Part shown: positions 16,303-23,626 of the stretch, one piece after another
Position numbering within the stretch: position 1 is the first letter of the stretch
Layout of the letters: each line of letters begins with the position of its first letter
Program-made: the position numbers and the translations under genes
NCBI GenBank assembly: GCA_028277945.1
Contig: JANQFH010000057.1
Span: forward strand, 1 to 25,244
Source: Oligoflexia bacterium
GTDB taxonomy: Bacteria > Bdellovibrionota_G > JANQFH01
Length of the DNA: 25,244 bases
Reading direction: 5' to 3'
Notes under the pieces: model-generated
What the model saw: only the letters and a program-made list of their open reading frames with translations
Told to the model about the DNA's origin: nothing
Databases searched by the model: none

Positions 16303-17739
16303 ATGCGCTTATCGACGGTCCTTTTTCCCGTTATTAGTCTCGGTCTTATTGCCATGCTGCTGCTACCTGGTTGCGCGCCGGCTTACAAGCGGGGGCAACC
16401 GCGGTCTGTGAAAGCAGGGCAGCCTGAGAAGCCCTTGGCTCCCTTTGCCTCCACCTACAAACCTATGGCAGCTTCGCCGCTGTTGATCCAACATGCGACC
16501 ATCTTGACGGCCGCTGGCAAACGTCTTGTGGGCGGCTCCATTCTGTTGGAGGCGGGCAAGATTGTCGAGATCGGTCAGGTCCTGCAGGTGAAGGAAGGAG
16601 TTGACACTATCGATGCCGCTGGCAAGTGGATAACCCCAGGAATCATCGATGTCCACTCTCATATCGGCGCGCTCGCTGCCCCGTACGTTAAGACAAACCT
16701 GGATGTTAATGAGATGACCTCTCCGGTGACCGCTGAAGTGTGGGTTGAACATTCGGTGTGGCCGCAAGACCCACAGTTTTGGCGAGCTTTGGCAGGTGGA
16801 GTGACCACCATGCTGATCCTGCCTGGCTCCGGCAACCTCATTGGTGGCCGCGGCGTTACTTTGAAAAACGTGCCGGCGCGCACCGTGCAAGCGATGAAGT
16901 TCCCTGGTGCGCCGCATGCTTTAAAGATGGCCTGTGGCGAAAACCCCAAACACCACTATGGCAAAAAGGGAAGGGCGCCTTCAACCAGCATGGGTAACTT
17001 GGCAGGTTATCGTCAAGCTTGGATCAAAGCCCAGGCCTATCTGCGTAAATGGCAGAAGCATAAGAAAGAGCTTAAGCAGAACAAAGCGGCAAAACCACCA
17101 GATCGTGACTTGGCTATGGAGACCTTAGCCGGTGTGTTGAGAGGGGAAATTCTCGTACACAACCACTGTTACCGAGCTGATGAGATGGCGTTGATGCTCG
17201 AGCTTGCCAAAGAGTTTGGCTACAAGATAACCGCCTTTCATCACGCTGTAGAGGCCTACAAAATTGCCGATCTATTGGCACAGGCAGATGTCTGTGCAGC
17301 CATGTGGGCAGACTGGTGGGGGTTTAAGCTTGAGGCTTATGATGGCATTCGTGAAAACGTCGCTCTGGTGGATCGCGCTGGCGGTTGTGCCATTGTGCAT
17401 TCAGACTCTGCCGAGATGGTACAGCGTTTAAACCAAGAGGCTGCGAAAATCATGGCTGCAGCCAATCGTATTGGCTTTTCGGTGACCAGGGAGAAGGCCA
17501 TTAAGTGGATTACCATCAATGCCGCTAAAGCGCTTGGTATTGATAAGGTCACTGGCTCACTGGAAAAAGGCAAGATGGCTGATTTGGTGATCTGGAGCGG
17601 TGACCCCTTCAGTGTTTACAGTAAGGCGGAGAAGGTCTTTGTTGATGGTGCGCTGGTATTTGATCGAAACAATCCGAAACTACAACCGCGCAGTGATTTT
17701 GAGCTTGGCATTTTGCCACCAACGGGCAAGAGACGGTGA
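16303..17739 (+). CDS. Exported amidohydrolase-superfamily protein, predicted lipoprotein
   Basis: The 478-residue product has a lipoprotein signal peptide with lipobox LLPGC (C24), so it should be anchored in the periplasm-facing membrane leaflet. The rest is an amidohydrolase (imidazolonepropionase-like) barrel: metal-binding HSH (H118, H120) in the GIIDVHSHIG strand, KMACGENPKHHYG (208-220), HNH (286-288), FHHAVEAY (312-319), HSDS with D368, and the closing KMADLVIWSGDPF. Its substrate cannot be read from the sequence; cyclic amide or dipeptide hydrolysis is usual for relatives. It overlaps a second amidohydrolase by four bases, so the two are probably made together. Confidence 0.85.
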   Translation: MRLSTVLFPVISLGLIAMLLLPGCAPAYKRGQPRSVKAGQPEKPLAPFASTYKPMAASPLLIQHATILTAAGKRLVGGSILLEAGKIVEIGQVLQVKEGVDTIDAAGKWITPGIIDVHSHIGALAAPYVKTNLDVNEMTSPVTAEVWVEHSVWPQDPQFWRALAGGVTTMLILPGSGNLIGGRGVTLKNVPARTVQAMKFPGAPHALKMACGENPKHHYGKKGRAPSTSMGNLAGYRQAWIKAQAYLRKWQKHKKELKQNKAAKPPDRDLAMETLAGVLRGEILVHNHCYRADEMALMLELAKEFGYKITAFHHAVEAYKIADLLAQADVCAAMWADWWGFKLEAYDGIRENVALVDRAGGCAIVHSDSAEMVQRLNQEAAKIMAAANRIGFSVTREKAIKWITINAAKALGIDKVTGSLEKGKMADLVIWSGDPFSVYSKAEKVFVDGALVFDRNNPKLQPRSDFELGILPPTGKRR

Positions 17740-19031
17740 AGCGGGTCTCTCTTCCATATATCATTTCAGGGTGTCTCTGCTTGTGGTTGGTCTCGGCAAT
17801 CGGCTTTGCCGAGACCATCGTCATCGAAGGTGGCACTTTTTACACCATGGGGCCGCGAGGTAAACTCGAGGGCGGCAAGCTACTCATAAAGGGGGGAAAG
17901 ATCGTTGCTGTGAACAAGCGACTAAAGATACCAGGACGAGCTCGACGTATCAATGCTACCAATAAGGTGATTACGCCTGGACTCTTTGACTCGCATACGC
18001 ATATGGGGCTAGTTGAGATCAGTCTTATCAATAGTTCTGATGATAGTTCATCTGTCTACGATCGCCTCACTGCGGCCTTTAATGTTTTAGATAGTCTCAA
18101 TCCTCGTTCGACGCTTATTCCGATCAATCGTGTTGAAGGTGTGACGCGGGTAATGGCAGCACCCAGTTACAACAAGCATCTGATGGGTGGTCAGGGAGCT
18201 ATCATCCACCTTGGTGGGGTGAACGATTACGTGGTGAAAACAGCCGCTGCCATGTTTGCGCTACTTGGTGAGGATGGTGCGAAGATTGCCGGAGGTTCTC
18301 GTGCCGCAGCTCTGTTACGTCTACGCGAAGCATTTGAAGATGCGCGAGATTACAAAGTACATCGCAACGATTTTTTACGCCGCCGCCGCCGTTCTTATGC
18401 TTTGAGCCGACTCGATCTTGAGGCGCTGCTGCCGGTAGTGGAGCGAAAGGTGCCTTTGGTATTGCAGGTACATCGTGCCAGTGACATTGACGCAGCTCTG
18501 CGCTTTGCTCGCGAGCAACGTTTGCGAATTGTTCTCTTAGGTGCTGTGGAAGCGTGGATGATAGCAGGGCAGATAGCTAAGGCAAAGGTGCCGGTCATCT
18601 TACACCCCCTGGAGAACCGACCGACTCGATTTGAGAAGCTTGGCGCTGTGCTAGAGAATGCAACTCATCTGCATAACGCTGGAGTGCAGATGGCATTTTA
18701 CAGTGGTGATGCCCACAACGCCCGTAACCTCAAACAGGCTGCTGGCAATGCAGTGGCTTATGGCTTGCCCTGGTTAGCAGCGCTGCGTGCTCTCACCATA
18801 AATCCAGCCAAAATCTGGGGCGTTTCCCGGAGCTATGGTTCACTCGAACCTGGCAAAGAGGCGGATGTAGTGATTTGGGATGGTGATCCCCTCGAGGTAA
18901 TGACTTTTGCTGAACGGGTCTTTATCCGTGGCCGAGAGATGCCAACGACCACCCGCCAAACACTGCTACGCGATCGTTACCTCGAGCTCAACCGCAAGCT
19001 CCCTGCGGTTTACTGGGGTGGGAACGGCTGA
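17736..19031 (+). CDS. Exported amidohydrolase-superfamily protein, tandem partner
   Basis: The GTG start at 17736 overlaps the stop of the preceding amidohydrolase (GTGA). The 431-residue product begins with a signal peptide (hydrophobic core residues 7-22, likely cut after GFA at about 25). The barrel has HTH (H87, H89) in LFDSHTHMG, H246 (VLQVHRASD), LLGAVEAW in place of a His-containing strand, D325 (YSGDAHNARN) and the closing KEADVVIWDGDPLEV. It is clearly a homologue of its neighbour but diverged, lacking the CGENPK segment and the HNH/HH pair. This suggests different or cooperating substrates. Its 3' end overlaps the opposite CBS gene by 44 bases. Confidence 0.84.
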   Translation: MKRVSLPYIISGCLCLWLVSAIGFAETIVIEGGTFYTMGPRGKLEGGKLLIKGGKIVAVNKRLKIPGRARRINATNKVITPGLFDSHTHMGLVEISLINSSDDSSSVYDRLTAAFNVLDSLNPRSTLIPINRVEGVTRVMAAPSYNKHLMGGQGAIIHLGGVNDYVVKTAAAMFALLGEDGAKIAGGSRAAALLRLREAFEDARDYKVHRNDFLRRRRRSYALSRLDLEALLPVVERKVPLVLQVHRASDIDAALRFAREQRLRIVLLGAVEAWMIAGQIAKAKVPVILHPLENRPTRFEKLGAVLENATHLHNAGVQMAFYSGDAHNARNLKQAAGNAVAYGLPWLAALRALTINPAKIWGVSRSYGSLEPGKEADVVIWDGDPLEVMTFAERVFIRGREMPTTTRQTLLRDRYLELNRKLPAVYWGGNG

Positions 19032-19884
19032 GAAGTTTAACAAAGTCCGCTGCAGTAACAATACCAATAAGCTTATCGTTGTCTATTATTGGCAAACAGC
19101 CAACCTTATTCTCACACATCAACGCAGCCGCCTCTGAAAGGCTGAGTTTTGGTGTGCCAGTGTAAAGTTTTTTATGCATGATATCATCTACATCAAAATA
19201 TCCCAACGCGTTTTCTTGATCTGCGTCGGAAGCCTTGCAGTTATGGGAGAGCATGGCTGCAAGAATGTCACGATAACTCAAAAGGCCGACGAGTCGCCCC
19301 ACGTCATCGACAACGGGCAGATGGCGAATGTGTTGCCATTCCATGAGTTCCTTAGCAAGAGTAATGCGTGCACCCTGTTTTATTTTGTCCACCTCGTGCG
19401 TCATAATCGCAGATATGGACCTTCCAGCGGCACTTTGTACAGCTGCCAAGACCCTATCGTCTTCGAGTTCAACTTCCGTAAGCCACGCGAGTTTAAGAAA
19501 ATCTGTTTCAGTAACAATGCCTTTGAGCTCGTACCGGTTATGCGTAACTAGTAGGCAGCCAATACTATTAGCAACCATCTTTTCGGCTGCATCGATCAAG
19601 GCCATCTCAGGAGGAACCGTCCATAGGTCGCGACTCATGACGTGTGCTACTGGAATACGAACCTCTCTCTCTTGAAGCCTTCCTATTTGTTGGGTACAAA
19701 GAGAAGAGACGGCAGCCTTCAATAGGTCTCTGTGGCTTATCAAACCTACTAACTGCTTTTCATCATGGACCACAGGTAGATGTCTGAGGTGTTTCTGTTG
19801 CATCAGAGATTGGGCCAGCAGAATATCCTCATCGGATCCGATAGTCTGTACCGGGCTACTCATAATGTCAGCAATACACATCAT
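18988..19884 (-). CDS. Protein with four CBS domains (two Bateman modules)
   Basis: The product consists almost entirely of four CBS domains, each starting with an IM(S/T/H) segment: IADIMSSPVQTI, VAHVMSRDLWTV, ISAIMTHEVDKI and VDDIMHKKLYTG, each followed by an LPVV/LLVT/LPII strand and a GLIS/GIVT strand. Such proteins bind adenine nucleotides and act as energy or redox sensors. No DNA-binding, transport or enzyme domain is attached. ATG 19884 (298 residues) is used; ATG 19881 is one codon further in, and a TTG at 19923 would add 13 residues. None has a good ribosome binding site. It is divergent from the Lon-like/Usp unit. Confidence 0.88.
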   Translation of the reverse strand: MMCIADIMSSPVQTIGSDEDILLAQSLMQQKHLRHLPVVHDEKQLVGLISHRDLLKAAVSSLCTQQIGRLQEREVRIPVAHVMSRDLWTVPPEMALIDAAEKMVANSIGCLLVTHNRYELKGIVTETDFLKLAWLTEVELEDDRVLAAVQSAAGRSISAIMTHEVDKIKQGARITLAKELMEWQHIRHLPVVDDVGRLVGLLSYRDILAAMLSHNCKASDADQENALGYFDVDDIMHKKLYTGTPKLSLSEAAALMCENKVGCLPIIDNDKLIGIVTAADFVKLLSRSHPSKPQGACG

Positions 19885-19925
19885 AGTTTGTATAGATGTA
19901 AACTTAATGGTTTGGTGGTGCAAAA

Positions 19926-20064
19926 ACCATGATTTTGATCAACTAGTATTCGGGTATAGCAAATCGCCGTAGTGCCAGCATCACGGCCATGTGTTTCTAA
20001 TGCTTTGATATCATATAATTTTCTATGGCAGATCGCTCTGCAAAGAGTTGATTTTTATCATGGT
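19926..20064. repeat. Pair of inverted 19-base sequences framing the divergent promoter region
   Basis: Positions 19926-19944 read ACCATGATTTTGATCAACT. Positions 20046-20064, read on the other strand, give ACCATGATAAAAATCAACT. The copies agree at 15 of 19 positions: the outer eight and seven bases are identical and only the central four differ. They are 101 bases apart, one beside the 5' end of the CBS gene and the other about 50 bases before the Lon-like gene. This layout suits a regulator binding at both divergent promoters. Confidence 0.6.
20014..20019 (+). promoter_or_regulatory. Possible -10 element (TATAAT) for the Lon-like/Usp unit
   Basis: A perfect TATAAT lies about 95 bases before the Lon-like start ATG 20115, between the two inverted 19-base copies. 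No convincing -35 hexamer is found 16-18 bases upstream, so an activator or another sigma factor would be needed. The overlapping ATCATA reads TATGAT on the opposite strand and could equally serve the CBS gene. Confidence 0.3.
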
Positions 20065-20114
20065 CTCCATTTACTGCCTATGTCAAACTAGCTCGTTTGC
20101 AAGGAGTGTCATGC

Positions 20115-22529
20115 ATGGGCCTAAAACCACTTCATCCACAACAGCTCTACAAACGGTGCCCGCTTACAAGCCTTGAGTTCAGCACAACGACGGAACTCAA
20201 TGAACATACGAACCATTTTGGCCAGCACCGCGCAGCAGCAGCGTTGAGGTTTGGTATTGGTATCCGTAAGAAAGGCTACAACCTTTTTGTAACGGGTATT
20301 CCCGGCTCAGGTCGCCATACCATGGTACATGAGTTCCTTAATCGTCAGGCACCAAATGAGACTTCTCCATCTGATTGGATATACGTTTATAACTTTGATG
20401 ACATGCACAAACCAGTTGCTATTGAACTTCCTGCTGGTTTAGGTCGAAAACTTCGAGATGACATGAAAAAGCTGATTGAAGCAGTTTCTGTTGACATCCC
20501 AGCTGCCTTTGAAAATGAAAATTACAAGTTGCGCCTAGAAGAGATAGAGGATGAGATCCGAGAGCAAAATGAAAAGGACCTGCAGGACTTGGAAAAGGAA
20601 GCTGCTGCCAAGAACGTGACCATAATCCACACACCTGCTGGCCTTGCCATCGCGCCTAGAAAAGATGGCCAAGTGCTGGGACCGGATGAGTTTAAAAGGC
20701 TTCCACAAGATAAACGAGATCTCATTCAGGAGACTGTAGCAGAGTTGCAGGATAAGCTTGAGAAACTCGTCAAGAGATTTGTTGAACGTAAACACTTGTT
20801 GCGTGAGCGTATTAAGCAGCTTAATCGTGAGGTGGCCGAATTCGCAGTAGCACATCTTGTGGATATCCTGAAGTCACAGTACGCTACATTTCCAAGAGTC
20901 ATCTCCTATCTCGAAGCAGTAAAGCATGACCTCATGGACAATGCCGAGGTCTTTCACAAAAAGGAAAGGCCTATGACCTCATTAGGTTTAGAACGAGAAG
21001 GCCAAGAAATATCAGCTCGATATCGCATCAACCTTGTGATTGATAATCACGATACCCAAGGTGCTCCAGTCATCTATGAGGACCATGCAACCTATCCAAA
21101 CCTGGTTGGCCGAGTAGAATATCGCTCGCAGTGGGGTGCTCTGGTTACGGATTTTGATTTAATCAAAGCAGGCGCCCTGCATAAAGCCAATGGTGGCTAT
21201 CTGATACTCGATGCCCACAAATTGCTCATGCAACCTTACGCCTGGGAGGGACTAAAGCGTATTCTTTACGCCGGTGAGATTCGCATTGAGTCTCTGGCTC
21301 AGGTCTACGGCCTGGTCAGTACGGTTTCTTTGCAGCCTGCCCCAATTCCGTTAAAGGTTAAAGTTGTATTGATTGGCGATCCCTGGCTCTACCACATTTT
21401 GTCGCAGTTGGATCCGGATTTTGCTGAATTATTTAAAGTAATGGTTGATTTTGAGGACCGATTGGCAATTGATGAGGACAGCAAACTGCAGTATGCGAAG
21501 CTTGTCGGTAGCATAGTTCGTGAAGAAGAGCTCTTGGTTTTCGACAAGACAGCTGTGGCCCGTGTTATCGAGTTTAGCTCGCGCTATGTATCTGATAGCG
21601 AAAGGCTGTCGGCTCACATACGCTCACTTGCCGACTTATTACGTGAAGCAGACTTCTGGGCAAGGGAGAAAAAACACGAAGTTGTTACTGCGGAAGATGT
21701 GCAATGCGCTCTAGATAGACAGGAGGAACGTTTATCGCGCCTTAGGGATCGACTGCATGAAGAGATCCAACGAAGCACCGTGCTGATCGATACTAAAGGT
21801 AAACGTATTGGCCAAGTCAACGGGCTCTCGATTATCAACTTAGGTAACTTTTCCTTTGGCCAACCCTCTCGTATTACCTCTACCGCCCGGCTTGGAGAGG
21901 GTGATGTCATTGATATAGAACGTGAAGCAAAACTTGGCGGTAAGATTCATTCCAAAGGCGTATTGATTCTTGCTAGCTTTTTGGCAGATAAGTACTCAAA
22001 AAGACTGCCACTTTCTATTGCTGCGAGCCTCGTTTTTGAGCAATCCTACGGTATGATTGAGGGGGACAGCGCCTCAGTTGCTGAACTCTGCGCCTTGCTA
22101 TCAGCACTTGCCGAGGTCCCCTTGAAACAGTCGCTTGCCGTTACCGGTTCTGTCAATCAAAAAGGAGAGGTGCAGGCGATTGGCGGGGTAAACGAAAAAA
22201 TCGAAGGCTTTTTTGACATCTGTAAAGGACGTGGTCTGACAGGTGAACAGGGAGTGATCATACCAGCTGCGAACGTCAAAAATTTAATGTTGCGTCGAGA
22301 TGTTGTAGAAGCCTGTCGTGAAGAAACCTTCAGGGTATGGGCTGTTACCAATGTGGATGAGGTTATAGAAATTTTGAGTGGAATCCCTGCTGGAGCCATG
22401 GATGACCAGCGCAATTTTCCCGAGGGAAGCTTTAATGGCAAGGTCTGCTCTAATCTGAACGAGTTGATGATCATTCGGCAGAGATTAGCCAAAGAGATAA
22501 GCAGTGACAGCCAGACCGGAGTCACCTAG
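20115..22529 (+). CDS. Lon-like ATP-dependent protease (AAA_32 / Lon C-terminal type)
   Basis: ATG 20115 with AAGGAG eight bases upstream gives 804 residues. The N-terminal part has a P-loop GIPGSGRHT (61-69, arginine in place of the usual lysine), then a long charged coiled-coil-like insertion (about 136-245). Next come a Walker B-like GGYLILDA (360-367) and AAA sensor regions (RLSAHIRSLADLLREADFWA). The C-terminal domain is a Lon protease with the Ser-Lys dyad: S652 in EGDSASVAELCALL and K695 in GGVNEKIEGFF. There is no classical Lon LAN domain, so it belongs to the LonB-like soluble family of unknown substrate. It overlaps nothing upstream and ends one base before the next gene. Confidence 0.9.
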   Translation: MGLKPLHPQQLYKRCPLTSLEFSTTTELNEHTNHFGQHRAAAALRFGIGIRKKGYNLFVTGIPGSGRHTMVHEFLNRQAPNETSPSDWIYVYNFDDMHKPVAIELPAGLGRKLRDDMKKLIEAVSVDIPAAFENENYKLRLEEIEDEIREQNEKDLQDLEKEAAAKNVTIIHTPAGLAIAPRKDGQVLGPDEFKRLPQDKRDLIQETVAELQDKLEKLVKRFVERKHLLRERIKQLNREVAEFAVAHLVDILKSQYATFPRVISYLEAVKHDLMDNAEVFHKKERPMTSLGLEREGQEISARYRINLVIDNHDTQGAPVIYEDHATYPNLVGRVEYRSQWGALVTDFDLIKAGALHKANGGYLILDAHKLLMQPYAWEGLKRILYAGEIRIESLAQVYGLVSTVSLQPAPIPLKVKVVLIGDPWLYHILSQLDPDFAELFKVMVDFEDRLAIDEDSKLQYAKLVGSIVREEELLVFDKTAVARVIEFSSRYVSDSERLSAHIRSLADLLREADFWAREKKHEVVTAEDVQCALDRQEERLSRLRDRLHEEIQRSTVLIDTKGKRIGQVNGLSIINLGNFSFGQPSRITSTARLGEGDVIDIEREAKLGGKIHSKGVLILASFLADKYSKRLPLSIAASLVFEQSYGMIEGDSASVAELCALLSALAEVPLKQSLAVTGSVNQKGEVQAIGGVNEKIEGFFDICKGRGLTGEQGVIIPAANVKNLMLRRDVVEACREETFRVWAVTNVDEVIEILSGIPAGAMDDQRNFPEGSFNGKVCSNLNELMIIRQRLAKEISSDSQTGVT

Positions 22530-22530
22530 C

Positions 22531-23313
22531 ATGATAGCTAGCAGTAAATCCCACCGACTACTCGTTGCCTTTGATGCATTGAGTAATGACGATGAAATTC
22601 TCGAGACAGCACTCGGCCTAATCTACAGACTAAGAGGCGAACTCATGGGGCTGTGCATTGAGGACAATGAACTCAGTAAATTGGCTCGTCTGCCTTTTTC
22701 CCATACCGTTGATTTGGCTTCAGCCACGACAAAGAGGTTTGACGAAGAAAGGATGGCAAGGCTCATACGGCTCAGCCAGAAGAGAATACAAGAACGTCTA
22801 CGGGATGTGACCCATGATATTCGTTGGACTCTGAAGAGTGTGCGTGGACGCTACACAAGTTCTGCGCTCACTGTAGAGAATGTCGACCTCTATCTCCTGA
22901 GACGTCCGGCCACGCTCACTAGACCAAAAACAGCCAAGACAGCCACGGCTGAGGCCAACCCAGTATTATTGCTTCTGGGTAGTGTTCACGCATCCTCTGT
23001 CCGTGCTATCGACATCGCAAAAGAAATTGTTGTACATGAAAAACGTCAGATTGTTATCTTACAACATGAGGAAACGCCACCCACAGCCTCAGTCGGTAAC
23101 ATTGAGAATCTGTTTAGCAACCTATCGGTTCCGTTCGAGATTCGACAGCTCGACTACATGAACCCAAATGCTGTGGGAAAGGTTGCAAACGCTGTGCGAG
23201 CACATTTGATAATTCTTTCGGCCGACTTGGTCATCGACGACATCTTTATTGAAGATCTCTGCGAGCGTACGGATCGCCCTCTGCTCTATGTTAAGTCCAG
23301 CAAGGGTTATTAG
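22531..23313 (+). CDS. UspA-like tandem-domain stress protein
   Basis: The 260-residue product from ATG 22531 (GGAG nine bases upstream) looks like two alpha/beta UspA-type halves. The first opens RLLVAFDALSNDDEILETAL and continues LRGELMGLCIEDNEL. The second begins near residue 143 with PVLLLLGSVHASSVRAIDIA followed by KRQIVILQHEE, ending RPLLYVKSSKG. The glycine-rich ATP-binding signature of classical Usp proteins is not evident, so assignment is by fold pattern only. Two bases separate its start from the Lon-like stop, making a two-gene unit. A GTG at 22504 would overlap the protease. Confidence 0.6.
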   Translation: MIASSKSHRLLVAFDALSNDDEILETALGLIYRLRGELMGLCIEDNELSKLARLPFSHTVDLASATTKRFDEERMARLIRLSQKRIQERLRDVTHDIRWTLKSVRGRYTSSALTVENVDLYLLRRPATLTRPKTAKTATAEANPVLLLLGSVHASSVRAIDIAKEIVVHEKRQIVILQHEETPPTASVGNIENLFSNLSVPFEIRQLDYMNPNAVGKVANAVRAHLIILSADLVIDDIFIEDLCERTDRPLLYVKSSKGY

Positions 23314-23314
23314 A

Positions 23315-23330
23315 CGTCGCTTTAGCGACG
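23315..23330. repeat. Short hairpin just after the Usp-like stop
   Basis: CGTCGC, loop TTTA, GCGACG: a perfect 6-bp stem starting one base after the stop codon. It is GC-rich enough to act in transcription ending or mRNA stability, but no T-run follows. Confidence 0.5.
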
Positions 23331-23363
23331 CCTGTTATATAGGTGGCTTCGCGCTATTATAAG

Positions 23364-23406
23364 CTCCTCCGTTCTAGCATCTCGTAGAGATGCTAGAACG
23401 GAGGAG
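23364..23406. repeat. Perfect 20-bp inverted repeat with 3-base loop
   Basis: CTCCTCCGTTCTAGCATCTC at 23364-23383 is followed by GTA and then the exact reverse complement at 23387-23406. No T-run follows on the + strand (GGTATCAAAAACCC) or on the - strand (CTTATAATAGCG), so an intrinsic terminator is unlikely. A dispersed palindromic repeat unit, a regulatory RNA hairpin or a recombination site are alternatives. Confidence 0.85.
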
Positions 23407-23542
23407 GGTATCAAAAACCCAACTCCCAACACCTTGTAAAAACACAAAAATTTAAATCACTCTAACCGCTTATCCTCTTGTCGATTACCGAGAACTACCG
23501 CCTTTTACCGGTTGATTTGGCCGACCTGTCCCGCAAAATGGC

Positions 23543-23563
23543 ATTAAAAATAGGCTTTTTAAT
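23543..23563. terminator. Possible weak bidirectional terminator (AT-rich stem)
   Basis: ATTAAAAA, loop TAGGC, TTTTTAAT forms an 8-bp stem ending in a T-run on either strand, between two convergent genes. The stem is nearly all A-T, so on its own it would be weak. The adjoining 17-bp hairpin may add to it for transcripts coming from the nuclease gene. Confidence 0.4.
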
Positions 23564-23566
23564 CAT

Positions 23567-23618
23567 CAAGAGTTACCAAACAATTGGGTCAATTTGATTG
23601 CTTGTTTGGTAACTCTTG
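23567..23618. repeat. 17-bp inverted repeat just beyond the nuclease stop
   Basis: CAAGAGTTACCAAACAA (23567-23583) and its exact reverse complement TTGTTTGGTAACTCTTG (23602-23618) flank an 18-base loop. It begins nine bases after the - strand nuclease gene ends. It may end or stabilise that transcript, or be a remnant of a mobile-element end; the sequence does not decide. Confidence 0.8.
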
Positions 23619-23626
23619 GAATGCGG

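Larger units (their letters stand above)
23314..23626. other. Gene-free 313-base region with several hairpins
   Basis: No convincing reading frame was found on either strand between the Usp-like gene and the nuclease gene, whose 3' ends converge here. The stretch holds four inverted repeats: a 6-bp stem (23315-23330), a 20-bp stem (23364-23406), an AT-rich 8-bp stem (23543-23563) and a 17-bp stem (23567-23618). The rest is AT-rich and featureless by eye. It marks the change from housekeeping genes to a more AT-rich accessory segment. Confidence 0.7.

Noticed and set aside
16363-16917. 184-residue open frame on the - strand
   Set aside because: Antisense to the first amidohydrolase, whose motifs are unambiguous; arginine/histidine-rich shadow with no recognisable domain.
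19174-19675. Open frames on the + strand of up to 125 residues
   Set aside because: Complementary to the four-CBS gene, which has clear repeated domain structure.
23364-23406. Standard Rho-independent terminator
   Set aside because: The stem is strong but no run of T follows on either strand.
23315-23618. CRISPR-like array
   Set aside because: The hairpins here are all different sequences, each present once; there are no regularly spaced direct repeats.
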